From: CAIOZW01 sp049317725
Lineage (GTDB): Bacteria > Acidobacteriota > Blastocatellia > RBC074
NCBI GenBank assembly: GCA_049317725.1
Contig: JBMOHS010000012.1
Location: forward strand, 1 to 39,578
Length of the DNA stretch: 39,578 bases
Direction: 5' to 3'
The notes under the pieces are model-generated. The model saw only the letters and a program-made list of their open reading frames with translations, did no database searches and was not told the origin of the DNA. Of this stretch, positions 1 to 9,496 are shown piece by piece. Numbering within the stretch: position 1 is the stretch's first letter; every line of letters starts with the position of its first letter. The translations under genes were made by a program, and so were the position numbers.

Positions 1-104
1 ACCCTGGGCTGGTATGCGGCGCCCCGTTGGGGCGCTGGTGGAAATGCCCCCTTTTGGCACAAAATGTCCAGAGTCCAAGGGAGGGACATAGATTCACACC
101 CGGC
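1..104. other. Non-coding left edge with small hairpin
   Basis: This stretch downstream of ddl holds no credible gene. A 7-bp stem with a GTT loop (GCGCCCC at 19-25, GGGGCGC at 29-35) is visible, but no T-run follows it on either strand, so calling it a terminator would be a guess. Confidence 0.35.
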
Positions 105-1247
105 TCACTGCCCAGAGTAATGGGTGGAGGTCCGATGCTTGTCGCGATGGCGTGAGAGGGCAAGGTCGATCAACTGGTCGATCAGGTCGCGGTAGGAGAG
201 CCCACTCGCCTCCCAGAGCTTCGGATACATGCTGATCGAGGTGAACCCGGGCATGGTGTTGATCTCGTTGACGTAGATCTGCTCGGTCTCTGGTTCGAGA
301 AAAAAGTCGACACGGGCGAGCCCCGCGCCATCGATCGCCTCGAAAGCGCGTTGGGCTAGATCCTGGAGCGAGGCGGTCAGCGCTGGTGGGAGGTCGACCG
401 GGATCAGCAGGCGAGCACCGTTCGCGTCGATGTACTTGGCGCGATAGTCATAAAACGAGACGGCCGGGGGCACGATCTCCCCCGGCAGGCTGACGCGCGG
501 CGTCTCATTGCCAAGGACGCTGACCTCGATCTCCCGGGCCTTGACCGCCTGCTCGACGATCATCTTCCGGTCGTAGCGGGCCGCCAGGGTCAGCGCTTCA
601 CGCAGCGAGCCAGAATCGGTCGCGCGGGAGATACCGACCGATGATCCGAGGTTGGCCGGTTTGACGAAGCAGGGCAGCCCAAGCGCGTCGATCAACGACT
701 GCTCGACTCCTGCTTGATCGGACTCCCAGTGGTGCCGGAAGACCGCCCGGTAGGGGACGACGGGCAGACCGGCCTGCTCGAAGAGGCGCTTCATGACGAC
801 CTTGTCCATTCCGGTCGCCGCAGCGAGGGGGCCACAGCCGACGTAGGGCAGATCCGCCAGTTCAAGCAGCCCCTGCAGCGTTCCATCCTCCCCGTAGGTC
901 CCGTGGAGGATCGGAAAGACGAGATCGATCTTCTGCTGCGTCCACCCACCCTCTTCCCCCTTCCCGCCCGGGAAGTGGAGACCTCCCATTGTCGGATCGG
1001 CGGAGAGGAGGACCGCGACCTCCGCTTGGTGGACCATCTCCACCGGAGGGGGTACCGCCCCGACCTCCAGCGGCAGCTTCTCCGGGGGGAGCGTCACCCA
1101 GTGGCCGTCCGGACGAATGGCGATCGGAACGACTTGATACTTCTCCGGATGAAGGGCGCTCAGGATCGAGGCCGCCGAGCGGAGCGAGATCTCGTGCTCA
1201 CCCGAACGCCCGCCAAAGAGGACTGCAATCGTGATCTTCCCGGCCAA
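105..1247 (-). CDS. ddl: D-alanine--D-alanine ligase
   Basis: Cytoplasmic ATP-grasp ligase that joins two D-alanines for the peptidoglycan stem peptide. Visible family motifs in order are FGGRSGEHEIS (residues 11-21), HGTYGEDG, the ATP-binding KPANLGSSVGIS, and the C-terminal metal-binding NEINTMPGFT. The 380-residue length is slightly above the usual range because of a charged C-terminal tail. The start is a TTG at 1247, chosen because it directly precedes the conserved N-terminal strand and has a GGAAGGA ribosome-binding site about 5 nt upstream. It is the last gene of a leftward run and lies 58 bp after arginase. The MurU-like and AmgK-like genes upstream in the same run fit a cell-wall precursor role. 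Family assignment is secure; operon membership is inferred from spacing. Confidence 0.95.
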   Translation of the reverse strand: MAGKITIAVLFGGRSGEHEISLRSAASILSALHPEKYQVVPIAIRPDGHWVTLPPEKLPLEVGAVPPPVEMVHQAEVAVLLSADPTMGGLHFPGGKGEEGGWTQQKIDLVFPILHGTYGEDGTLQGLLELADLPYVGCGPLAAATGMDKVVMKRLFEQAGLPVVPYRAVFRHHWESDQAGVEQSLIDALGLPCFVKPANLGSSVGISRATDSGSLREALTLAARYDRKMIVEQAVKAREIEVSVLGNETPRVSLPGEIVPPAVSFYDYRAKYIDANGARLLIPVDLPPALTASLQDLAQRAFEAIDGAGLARVDFFLEPETEQIYVNEINTMPGFTSISMYPKLWEASGLSYRDLIDQLIDLALSRHRDKHRTSTHYSGQ

Positions 1248-1305
1248 TTGGATCCTTCCTCTTCTTCTCTGTTTTCTGCCCTCTGCTGGCCAAGGCCACG
1301 TCGCA

Positions 1306-2226
1306 TTAGAGGATCTTCTTTCCGAAGGCGGAGAGGATCAGCTCTACACCCAGCTCGGCGGTGCGATTGGAGATGTCGAGCACGGGATTGACCTCGGTCA
1401 ATTCGAACGACAACATCTTCCCTGAATCGGCAATCTTCTCCATGGCGAGGTGGCTTTCCCGGTAGGTCGGTCCTCCGGGGACAGGGGTACCGACGCCGGG
1501 CGCAAACGCCGGATCGACAAAGTCCATGTCCATCGTGACGTGGAATCCGGCCGTCCGCCGCGAGGCGAGCCACATCGCCTCGTCCATGACCGCGCTCATC
1601 CCCCGTTCATCCAGTTCGCGCATCGTCACCACCCGAATGCCAGAAGCGCGGATGGCGACGGCCTCGGAGGTATCGACGCTGCGGGCTCCAATCAGCACGC
1701 AATCTTCCGGCGACACTTTCGGGGCATATCCACCAATTCCCGTGAGGGCCTCATCGCCGTGACCAAGAATTGCAGCGAAAGGCATTCCGTGAATGTTGCC
1801 CGAAGGCGAGGTCTCGGGGGTGTTCATGTCGCCGTGGGCGTCGAACCAGATCACGCCGACGCGCTGGTCGCGGCGGCGGTGGTAGGCTGCCAGTCCAGAG
1901 ACGGTCCCAATCGCGATCGAGTGGTCTCCTCCCAGCACGATCGGGATCGCTCCCAACTCCAAGACCTCTTCGACCCGCTCCGCCAGTGTCCGGCAGGCAC
2001 TCGAAATCTCCGGCAGATACTTGAGACGTCGATCACTGATCGCCATCATCTCGGCGTTCCGGACGCTGATGTTACCGGCATCGGTCACTTGGTAGCCCAA
2101 CTCACGCAGCCGCTCGTTGAGATTGGCGACCCGGATGGCCGAAGGACCCATGTCGACACCGCGTCGATCGGCCCCAAGGTCCATCAATACACCGACAATC
2201 GTCGCGTGCGTCCGTTGGTTGAGCAT
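1306..2226 (-). CDS. rocF: Arginase
   Basis: Ureohydrolase that splits L-arginine into L-ornithine and urea at a binuclear Mn centre. The metal-binding motifs are all present: GGDHS, WFDAHGDMN and DMDFVDP. The NIHGMPFA segment of substrate-binding arginases and the late ELTEVNPVLD signature are also there. At 306 residues it has the normal length of bacterial arginases and is complete. The ATG start is preceded by an AAGGAG ribosome-binding site about 9 nt upstream. Only 17 bp separate it from the end of asnS, so co-transcription is likely. Agmatinase and formiminoglutamase are relatives, but the NIHGMP and ELTEVNP signatures favour arginase. Confidence 0.92.
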   Translation of the reverse strand: MLNQRTHATIVGVLMDLGADRRGVDMGPSAIRVANLNERLRELGYQVTDAGNISVRNAEMMAISDRRLKYLPEISSACRTLAERVEEVLELGAIPIVLGGDHSIAIGTVSGLAAYHRRRDQRVGVIWFDAHGDMNTPETSPSGNIHGMPFAAILGHGDEALTGIGGYAPKVSPEDCVLIGARSVDTSEAVAIRASGIRVVTMRELDERGMSAVMDEAMWLASRRTAGFHVTMDMDFVDPAFAPGVGTPVPGGPTYRESHLAMEKIADSGKMLSFELTEVNPVLDISNRTAELGVELILSAFGKKIL

Positions 2227-2243
2227 GCGCTTTCTCCTTCTCC

Positions 2244-3554
<1,311 letters not shown>

Positions 3555-3664
3555 AGTGGTCTCTCTCTGTCTGCGTCAGGCTCTTGGCGATATTCCCCAC
3601 AATCGCTGGTAATCGCCGGCAATCGGAGGATGGACAGTGCTCTTCCGATCGCTCGCCAGCAGGT

Positions 3665-4825
3665 TCAGCGGGAAGAGACGGCCAGGGTCTCGAGACTCTC
3701 TCGCAGCACCGTTTCGAGTGCGGAATAAGGACGGGGCCCCAACTGATGGAGAGCCCGTTGAACGGTCAGCAAGGCCGGGACGATGTAGGGTTCATAGACC
3801 TCTCCACGCCCGACGATCGCCGTCTGGTAGGAGAAGGTTCCGACCGCCTTCAGCTGACGCTGGATGGTCATCAGCAAAAACTCCTGTGCGACCTCCTCAA
3901 GAGGAATGGCGGAGAGTCCCTTTTGTCGCCGTTGGTGAAGGAAAGATCGCTGCCGGGCCTCGATCCAAGCTGGGTCGATTGGAGAAATTCGACGTTCGAC
4001 CAGCAATGGTACCAGGTCATAAGTGACCGGGCCCATCCGTGCGTCCTGATGGTCGATCAACCGCAGTTCTCCCCGACCATCCACCATCAGGTTCATTCCA
4101 TGGTAGTCGCGATGGGTCAGGTACCGCGGGCGGGACGAAAGATCCTGGGCAATCGACTGAAGATCCTCGGCGAGCGCGGCGCGCTCCTCCGCCGGGAGGT
4201 CCCGTTGTCGATAACTGGTGAAGAAATGGGTGGCGAAGTAGTTAAGTTCCCAGAGCAGTTTGGCCTCGTCAAAGGCGTGGCGCGCCGCAACCGCCTCGAT
4301 CGCATAGGCAAGGGTGGTTGCCGCTTGGATCCGCACGATCAGTTCGATGGCCTGTTGCAGCATCGACTCACACGCCGCCAAATCGCCGCGGGCTTCCGCT
4401 TCCGATAGCCAGCGGGAGAGGCTCATATCGCCAAGGTCCTCCTGGACGATGATGCCCTTGGTGTCGGCGACCGTGACGATGTGGGGGACAGGCAGGCCGG
4501 CGCGCTCGAAGAGGCGCGTCGCATCGACGAACGAATTGTCCGCCTGGTTGAACGGATCCGGGTAGAGGCTGACGATCAGGGTTTCGTCCGGACGGTCCGT
4601 CGTCGACGTCCGGTAGTACTTGCGGGTCGAGGCGTCCGGCGTCAGCGGACAATAGAGAACGTCGTCGAGCGGCACGCCGAAGTAGTTCGCCATGAAGTGG
4701 ACGACACGCCGCTCACTGACCCCCCCCTGGCTTTGAACCAATCCGCCAGGCAGCATCTCAGGCTTGGCGGGAGTGACGGATGAAGTAGAAGGGGAGGATG
4801 CAGAGTTGGAGGTCACGCGGCTCAT
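3665..4825 (-). CDS. AmgK-like aminoglycoside-phosphotransferase-fold sugar kinase
   Basis: Kinase-fold protein resembling AmgK, which phosphorylates the anomeric carbon of N-acetylmuramate or GlcNAc during cell-wall recycling. The catalytic loop THRDYHGMN (residues 237-245) and the metal-binding LIDHQDARMGP (from about 256) are intact. The N-lobe starts near VVHFMANYFGVP. The reading frame stays open back to 4996, overlapping the upstream gene, but that extension (residues such as RSTRASRAQSR) looks non-native. The first sensible ATG is 4825, giving 386 residues; ATG 4756 is another option, and neither has a clear ribosome-binding site. An uninterrupted run of eight G (coding strand, 4720-4727) sits near residue 34 and is slippage-prone. 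The MurU-like nucleotidyltransferase lies directly upstream, the classic recycling pairing. Substrate is inferred from fold and context only. Confidence 0.8.
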   Translation of the reverse strand: MSRVTSNSASSPSTSSVTPAKPEMLPGGLVQSQGGVSERRVVHFMANYFGVPLDDVLYCPLTPDASTRKYYRTSTTDRPDETLIVSLYPDPFNQADNSFVDATRLFERAGLPVPHIVTVADTKGIIVQEDLGDMSLSRWLSEAEARGDLAACESMLQQAIELIVRIQAATTLAYAIEAVAARHAFDEAKLLWELNYFATHFFTSYRQRDLPAEERAALAEDLQSIAQDLSSRPRYLTHRDYHGMNLMVDGRGELRLIDHQDARMGPVTYDLVPLLVERRISPIDPAWIEARQRSFLHQRRQKGLSAIPLEEVAQEFLLMTIQRQLKAVGTFSYQTAIVGRGEVYEPYIVPALLTVQRALHQLGPRPYSALETVLRESLETLAVSSR

Positions 4826-4928
4826 CTGTCTGTTCTGGGAGGGCAGTCTTGATTGCGCCCTCGAGGCCCTGGTCGATCGGGCCTTGGCTGGCCCAGTGGA
4901 ATCGCGACAAAGTCGATCCGTGATGGTA

Positions 4929-5939
4929 TCACTCCAGAAAAGGCACGACAAGATTCTCTCCAATGATCTCTCCGGAAAGAGACTTCTCGGGGGCACTGCC
5001 GGGCGGAACGATCCTTGCCGGGACGATTACGGCGCCCTGAAAAGAGGCTCCAGGAGGGATTGTCACCCCGTCACCGAGAATGCAATCGTGCACCACGGCG
5101 TCCGCACCGATCGTCACGTCGCTCCAGAGGATCGACCGCTCGACCTTGGCAGTGGGATCGATCTGGCACCGATCCCCACAGATCGAGTCCTTTCCCTCGA
5201 CTCGCAGGTAGGCGAGGCTGATCGAGTGGTACCGTGCCAACGTGCTCAATTCGTCCCACCTTCCGCTCGCGACGTGGCCGCCAATCGTTTGCCCAGCGTT
5301 CAACACGCGCGGATAGACGTCCCGGACCGAGTCCGATGGGACACCGACCGGTACCCACTCGAAGATCTCCGGCTCCATCAGGTGGATTCCGGTGAACATC
5401 AGTGGGATCTCTCCGCCTCTGCTGGCCGCTGGATCGGGGAAGGCCCCAAATCCTTGGAGGTGGCCCTGTTCGTCGAGCAGAACCTCCCGGAACTGCTCGC
5501 GTCGCTCGTTCCGACGGAGCACCAGCGTCGCGATCGCCCTCTCCCGTCGATGGGTGGCCAGCGCTGCCGCAAGATCGATGTCGGTCAGAATCTTGCCGTT
5601 GATGACGACAAAGGTCCCTTCCATCAGCCGTTCCCGCACCGCGTCGAGAGCACCGGCGGTCCCCAGGATCACCGGCTCCTCCAACGAATACTCGATCCGG
5701 ACACCGAACCGGCTTCCATCGCCGATCTGATCCCGCACCGACCCAGGTTCGTGGTGAAGGTTGATGATCAGATCGGTGATCCCATACCGGCGCAGGTAGT
5801 CGATCGTCTCTCCAATCAGAGGCCGATTGAGAAATGGGATCGCCGGCTTCGTCCGACCAATCGTCAACGGCCAGAGGCGAGTCCCAAAGCCTGCTGCCAG
5901 AATCATCGCCTTCTTCGGAGGGGACTGCTCTCGGTTCAT
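4929..5939 (-). CDS. MurU/GMPP-like sugar-1-phosphate nucleotidyltransferase with C-terminal beta-helix
   Basis: Nucleotidyltransferase that should transfer a nucleotide to a sugar 1-phosphate. Beside an AmgK-like kinase, the likely product is UDP-MurNAc (MurU role) or a related nucleotide sugar. The signature AAGFGTRLWPLT (residues 15-26) with following Lys (TKPAIPF) and the GTAGAL motif are present. Residues 260-336 contain hexapeptide-like turns (CQIDPTAKVERSILWSDVTIGADAVV), so a left-handed beta-helix is appended; classical MurU (about 220 residues) lacks it. The metal-site region reads VINGKILTDID (residues 112-122), where relatives have NGD, so Lys replaces a usual Asp. The ATG at 5939 was chosen; a TTG at 5960 and a GTG at 5948 are in frame, none with a strong ribosome-binding site. 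Confidence 0.82.
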   Translation of the reverse strand: MNREQSPPKKAMILAAGFGTRLWPLTIGRTKPAIPFLNRPLIGETIDYLRRYGITDLIINLHHEPGSVRDQIGDGSRFGVRIEYSLEEPVILGTAGALDAVRERLMEGTFVVINGKILTDIDLAAALATHRRERAIATLVLRRNERREQFREVLLDEQGHLQGFGAFPDPAASRGGEIPLMFTGIHLMEPEIFEWVPVGVPSDSVRDVYPRVLNAGQTIGGHVASGRWDELSTLARYHSISLAYLRVEGKDSICGDRCQIDPTAKVERSILWSDVTIGADAVVHDCILGDGVTIPPGASFQGAVIVPARIVPPGSAPEKSLSGEIIGENLVVPFLE

Positions 5940-5981
5940 CTCGCTCACTGGTTTAATCAAGGAAAAGGCAGAAAGGTCTGG

Positions 5982-6608
5982 TCAGGCCACTTGCCCGGGT
6001 TGACCAGTGTCGAAGGTGGGATCCAGCTCAAAGGTTCCAGGCGCGACTTTGCGGAATCGCTTGCTCCGGTTGAGGGAGACGGCCAGCGCGACCAGTTGAT
6101 GCTGCCCCCGGAACTCGAACCCTCCCTCCTGGAGTCGTCGATAGATCTCACTGACGTGGAGAGGGCGGTTGGCTTCCCGAAGAACGATCGTCGCCGCCTG
6201 TGGAATGCGGAAATCGGTGAAGCGGACGTTCCCGGTGTTGTCGGAACGACGCAGCCGGTCGAGATCGTAGGAGAGATCATCACTGGGAATCGAAGCGGCA
6301 GCGGCTCTTCTGGCCTCTTCTCTAGTGAAGGGGAGATCGTGGAGATCGTCTGTGTCAACCGGTCGTGTCGATGCTGGTCTCCACCGCGGTGGTTCGGGGC
6401 GATTCTGCTCAACCATCGGCTCGGCGGGGAAGAGCAGCAGGAGCAGCGCTTGTTCCGTCTGTTCGATGACGGCATCCTGCGAGGCGAGCTGTCGACGCAG
6501 CACCGCCGACTCTGCTTCGATCTCCGCCAGTCGAGAGAGGAGCTGGCGCTTGGCTTCCCGATTCTCCCGCAGTGTCCGCTGGAGCGCTTCCAGCGCTGTT
6601 CCATTCAT
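5982..6608 (-). CDS. Coiled-coil protein with C-terminal HARE-HTH-like winged helix
   Basis: No known specific function. Residues 5-52 form a strong heptad pattern (EALQRTLRENREAKRQLLSRLAEIEAE). A charged, proline-containing linker spans about 60-125. Residues 130-195 (IPQAATIVLREANRPLHVSEIYRRLQEGGFEF...) resemble the HARE-HTH winged-helix domain found in RNA polymerase delta subunits and in proteins linked to DNA modification and restriction. DNA or transcription-complex binding by a coiled-coil dimer is the natural inference. The ATG at 6608 was chosen because it lies 19 bp beyond the prenyl synthase stop and starts the coiled coil; the frame is open a further 17 codons upstream into that gene. 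The next gene begins about 42 bp downstream, so it belongs to the same leftward run. Confidence 0.72.
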   Translation of the reverse strand: MNGTALEALQRTLRENREAKRQLLSRLAEIEAESAVLRRQLASQDAVIEQTEQALLLLLFPAEPMVEQNRPEPPRWRPASTRPVDTDDLHDLPFTREEARRAAAASIPSDDLSYDLDRLRRSDNTGNVRFTDFRIPQAATIVLREANRPLHVSEIYRRLQEGGFEFRGQHQLVALAVSLNRSKRFRKVAPGTFELDPTFDTGQPGQVA

Positions 6609-6627
6609 CGCCTTGTCCCCGCGTCGG

Positions 6628-7668
6628 CTACCGATCCCGCTCGACAATGTAGCGCGCAATCGCCATCAATGCCTCCCGGTAGGGGGAGTCAGGGAAGATC
6701 CGGAGCGCTTCCCGCGCTCGATCTGCATACTCGTGAGCTTCCCGGCGCGCACGATCCAGTTCACCATACTTTGCCAGCAAATCCAAGACGGCCCTGGCAC
6801 GAGTCGTCTCCCCGGGAGGCTCCTGGATCGCGGCCCGCACCAGCGGCTCCGTCTCGGGATGATCGCGCAGCAGCCGGATCAACGGGAGGGTCACCTTCCC
6901 CTCCCGCAGGTCGCTCAATACCGGCTTGCCTAGTTGCGCCGCGTTGGCCGTAAAATCGAGAAGGTCGTCGACGAGCTGAAAAGCGATTCCCAGATTGAGC
7001 CCATAGGTCCGCATCGCCTCCTGCTGTTCGGGCGTCGCCCCCCGGAGGATCGCTCCCACCCGGCAGCTCGCGCTGAAGAGGTACCCTGTCTTGCGGCTGG
7101 CGATGTCGAGATGTTGCTCCTCCGTGATCTGGAGGTTGTCGAGCAGGGTGAGCTGGATCAGCTCTCCTTCCGTCATCTTGCGGGTCGCCTCGGTGAGGGT
7201 CGCCAGAATCGCCAAGTTCTCCTCGCGGAGGGCGGTCTCATACGCAGTCATATAGAGCCAATCGCCCATCAGCACCGCCGTGTCGTTCCCCCACTGTGAG
7301 GAGACAGAGAGGTGACCCCGGCGCATCTCTGCCCCATCGATGATGTCGTCGTGGACGAGCGTCGCCGTGTGCAGGAACTCCATGACTGTGGCCATCCGAA
7401 TGACAGATGCGTCGATCTCCTCTCCGAAGAGCTTTGCGGCTAGAATCAGTAGCGCCGGGCGTACCCGCTTCCCCCCCGTTTGGTGAAGGTAGCGACCGAT
7501 GTGTGCAATGATCTGAATATTGGTCCGGGCTTGCCGCTCGAACTCTTCCTCAACCGCCTGCATCTCGGGTGCGATCAGCCGGAAAAAACGATCTGGTGAG
7601 GGAGCCTTCTCTGGTCCGGACTTGACCTCACTCGGAACCGTGCGAATTGCCGTGACTATCTTGGTCAT
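6628..7668 (-). CDS. Long-chain polyprenyl diphosphate synthase
   Basis: Trans-isoprenyl diphosphate synthase that elongates FPP or GGPP with isopentenyl diphosphate to make a quinone side chain of about C35-C50. Both Asp-rich motifs are seen: VHDDIIDGAEMRRG (first) and QLVDDLLDF (second). The TGGKRVRPAL segment that binds pyrophosphate is also present. The 346 residues include an N-terminal extension of about 25 residues compared with IspB and HepT. The helix before the first DDxxD carries small residues (MEFLHTATL), which fits a long product, but chain length cannot be read reliably. It is 77 bp downstream of yajQ. The ATG start at 7668 has only a weak Shine-Dalgarno sequence. Confidence 0.92.
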   Translation of the reverse strand: MTKIVTAIRTVPSEVKSGPEKAPSPDRFFRLIAPEMQAVEEEFERQARTNIQIIAHIGRYLHQTGGKRVRPALLILAAKLFGEEIDASVIRMATVMEFLHTATLVHDDIIDGAEMRRGHLSVSSQWGNDTAVLMGDWLYMTAYETALREENLAILATLTEATRKMTEGELIQLTLLDNLQITEEQHLDIASRKTGYLFSASCRVGAILRGATPEQQEAMRTYGLNLGIAFQLVDDLLDFTANAAQLGKPVLSDLREGKVTLPLIRLLRDHPETEPLVRAAIQEPPGETTRARAVLDLLAKYGELDRARREAHEYADRAREALRIFPDSPYREALMAIARYIVERDR

Positions 7669-7745
7669 AATTTCACTGTCGATGTCGTGGTGGAGAGGCG
7701 GTGCGCTCTCAGATTCCCGAAAAAGGTTCGGCCGCTTACGAAGGG

Positions 7746-8246
7746 TCAGTTTGACCGGTAGTTCGTAAATTGCATGTCGATCCCAAAGTCCTGCTGCTTG
7801 AGGGTGGCGATCACCTCCTGGAGGGTATCCCGATCCCGACCCGAGACTCTGACGAGGTCGCCTTGAATGGATGCCTGCACCTTCAGCTTCGTGTCTTTGA
7901 GGAAGCGGACGATCTCCTTGGCCTTCTCTTGAGGAATCCCTTGCTGCAGGACGATCCGTTGTCGCACGGTTCCCCCCAGTGCCTGTTCGACCTTCTGATA
8001 CGTCAGCCCCTTGAGCGGGACGCCCCGTTTGACAAATTTTGACTGGAGAATGTCGTCCAGGCTCTTCAATCGGTACTCATCCTCGGCGGTGAGCAGGATT
8101 GCATCTTTGCCTTCCGGTTCGATATGGCTCGTGCTGCCTTTGAAGTCGAAGCGGGTCTGGACCTCTTTGAGGGCCTGCTGAATGGCGTTGACCACTTCGG
8201 CGTGGTCAATATTGGAGACGATATCGAAGCTGTTTTGCTGGGCCAT
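7746..8246 (-). CDS. yajQ: YajQ family nucleotide-binding protein
   Basis: Small cytoplasmic two-ferredoxin-fold protein of the UPF0234/YajQ family; a member in Xanthomonas binds cyclic di-GMP, and others bind nucleotides or RNA. Recognisable family blocks are SFDIVSNIDHAEVVNAI at the N-terminus, TRFDFKGS, LTAEDEYRLKS and the C-terminal VSGRDRDTLQEVI followed by DFGIDMQFTNYR. The length of 166 residues matches the family (about 163). The frame is open 29 codons further upstream, but MAQQNSFDIV at 8246 is the conserved start and has a GGGAG about 14 nt upstream. It heads the leftward gene run ending in ddl. Confidence 0.95.
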   Translation of the reverse strand: MAQQNSFDIVSNIDHAEVVNAIQQALKEVQTRFDFKGSTSHIEPEGKDAILLTAEDEYRLKSLDDILQSKFVKRGVPLKGLTYQKVEQALGGTVRQRIVLQQGIPQEKAKEIVRFLKDTKLKVQASIQGDLVRVSGRDRDTLQEVIATLKQQDFGIDMQFTNYRSN

Positions 8247-8509
8247 AACTGAGACAAATACTCCCTCGGAACGGTATGGGGAAAGCTCGGTTGACAATCT
8301 GTTGGGACACCGGGGCACACTCGCCAAATTCACGTAAGGGAACCCGGGGGGCCACGTCGCGGAAGGGACTCACGGGCTGCCCAGGGCGGACCCGGCAGCG
8401 GTGCAAGGTCAGTTGGGATCCACCCCCGGTTCTAATCTGACGTCCTGCGGTCGCGTTGGTGCAAGGTCCGGGACTGCTCTGCTTTTCCCTTCGTAAACTA
8501 AAGGGAAAG
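8247..8509. other. Non-coding spacer upstream of yajQ
   Basis: No credible gene is seen. It must hold the promoter of the leftward yajQ run, but no -35/-10 pair with normal spacing stands out. The 11-mer GGTGCAAGGTC occurs twice (about 8399 and 8458), 59 bp apart. The stretch ends at the short mobile element starting at 8510. Confidence 0.4.
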
Positions 8510-8613
8510 GGAACTACTCAAGGCATCAATGAACTTCAAGGGGTCCTATCTTCTTCTCGGTGATCTCTGTGCCTCTGTGGTGAAATCATCTTTTCCTCAC
8601 CGTGAGTAGTTAC
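8510..8613. mobile_element. MITE-like element, copy A (104 bp)
   Basis: Terminal inverted repeats are GGAACTACTCAAGG (8510-8523) and CCGTGAGTAGTTAC (8600-8613); the right end is identical in all three copies in this window. The 8 bases to the left (AGGGAAAG, 8502-8509) and to the right (AAGGAAAG, 8614-8621) match at 7 of 8, as expected for an old 8-bp target-site duplication. The first 40 bases resemble the reverse complement of the right end of copy B (shared ...AACTTCAAGG..TCCTA). The interior holds a CTCTGTG tandem pair near 8565-8578. No coding capacity. Confidence 0.75.
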
Positions 8614-8698
8614 AAGGAAAGTATGCCCTCCGATTGTACGATTCATCATAGATGTATCACAAGCGGGGATGGCTTGAAGGCTTGGCCCGGGCGGAGGC

Positions 8699-9493
8699 TT
8701 ACAGAAAAGGCAGACGGAAGAGTCGGCGGAAGTTCTCTGCAGTCGTCGCGATCAACTCCTCGATCGGGACTCCCCGCAATTGGGCGAGAAAGGCGGCCGT
8801 TTCCCGGACAAAGGCGGGCTCATTGCGCCGGCCACGGTGGGGGACAGGGGCGAGATAGGGGCAGTCTGTCTCGATCAGGAAGCGGTCTGCTGGGAGGTTG
8901 GCCGCGATCTCTTGCAGCTCGGTCGCTGAACGAAAGGTGACGATTCCGGAGAAGGAGAGCAGGAAGCCACGCGCGAGGGCCGCTTCCGCCAGGGCGTGCG
9001 TGCCCGTAAAACAGTGGAAGACGCCGCCCCTCTCCCGTGCTTCCGGATCGGTCCAGACCTCATCGAGAATGGCGATCGTCTCTTCGTCGGCCTCCCGGGT
9101 ATGAATGATGGGCGGAAGGCCCGTTTGGCTGGCCAGTTGGAGCTGTCGACGAAAGACCGCCTGCTGGACTTCGCGCGGGCTGTGGTCATAGTGGAAATCG
9201 AGCCCAATCTCTCCCCAGCCAATCACCTTGGGGTGCTGGCTGGCTGTCAGCAGAACCGCTTCGAGGGCCTCATCGTAGAGGCTCGCTTCGTGGGGATGGA
9301 GGCCGACCGCTGCGTAGATGAACGGGTAGGTCTCGGCGAGCTGGAGACCACGGGGAAGGGAGCCGGCGCCGATGTCGCTTCCCGCGATCTCGAGCATGTA
9401 CTCGACACCGGCGGTCCGGGCTCGCGCGATCACCTCTTCGCGGTCCTCATCGAATTGGTTGACATCCAGATGAACGTGAGAATCGATCAACAT
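8699..9493 (-). CDS. tatD: TatD family metal-dependent hydrolase (DNase)
   Basis: TIM-barrel metal-dependent hydrolase of the TatD family; members act as 3'-5' DNases or RNases. Metal ligands are visible in order: DSHVHLD (residues 4-10), GEIGLDFHYD, PPIIHTRE, FHCFTGT and ETDCPYLAPVPHRG. The 264 residues are normal and the gene is complete. It begins 3 bp after the metG stop, so the two are almost certainly one transcript; metG-tatD adjacency is widespread in bacteria. The ATG at 9493 starts the conserved MLIDSHVHLD. Confidence 0.94.
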   Translation of the reverse strand: MLIDSHVHLDVNQFDEDREEVIARARTAGVEYMLEIAGSDIGAGSLPRGLQLAETYPFIYAAVGLHPHEASLYDEALEAVLLTASQHPKVIGWGEIGLDFHYDHSPREVQQAVFRRQLQLASQTGLPPIIHTREADEETIAILDEVWTDPEARERGGVFHCFTGTHALAEAALARGFLLSFSGIVTFRSATELQEIAANLPADRFLIETDCPYLAPVPHRGRRNEPAFVRETAAFLAQLRGVPIEELIATTAENFRRLFRLPFL

Positions 9494-9496
9494 GGC

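Noticed and set aside
3599..3630. Short direct repetition of AATCGCxGG-like units upstream of asnS
   Set aside because: Only about three imperfect units of 9-10 bp; no CRISPR-like spacing and likely chance.
4764..6953. Plus-strand open frame of 729 codons
   Set aside because: Antisense to the AmgK-like, MurU-like, HARE-HTH and prenyl synthase genes, which have clear motifs; the translation is Arg/Pro-rich with no recognisable domain, typical of GC-rich shadow frames.
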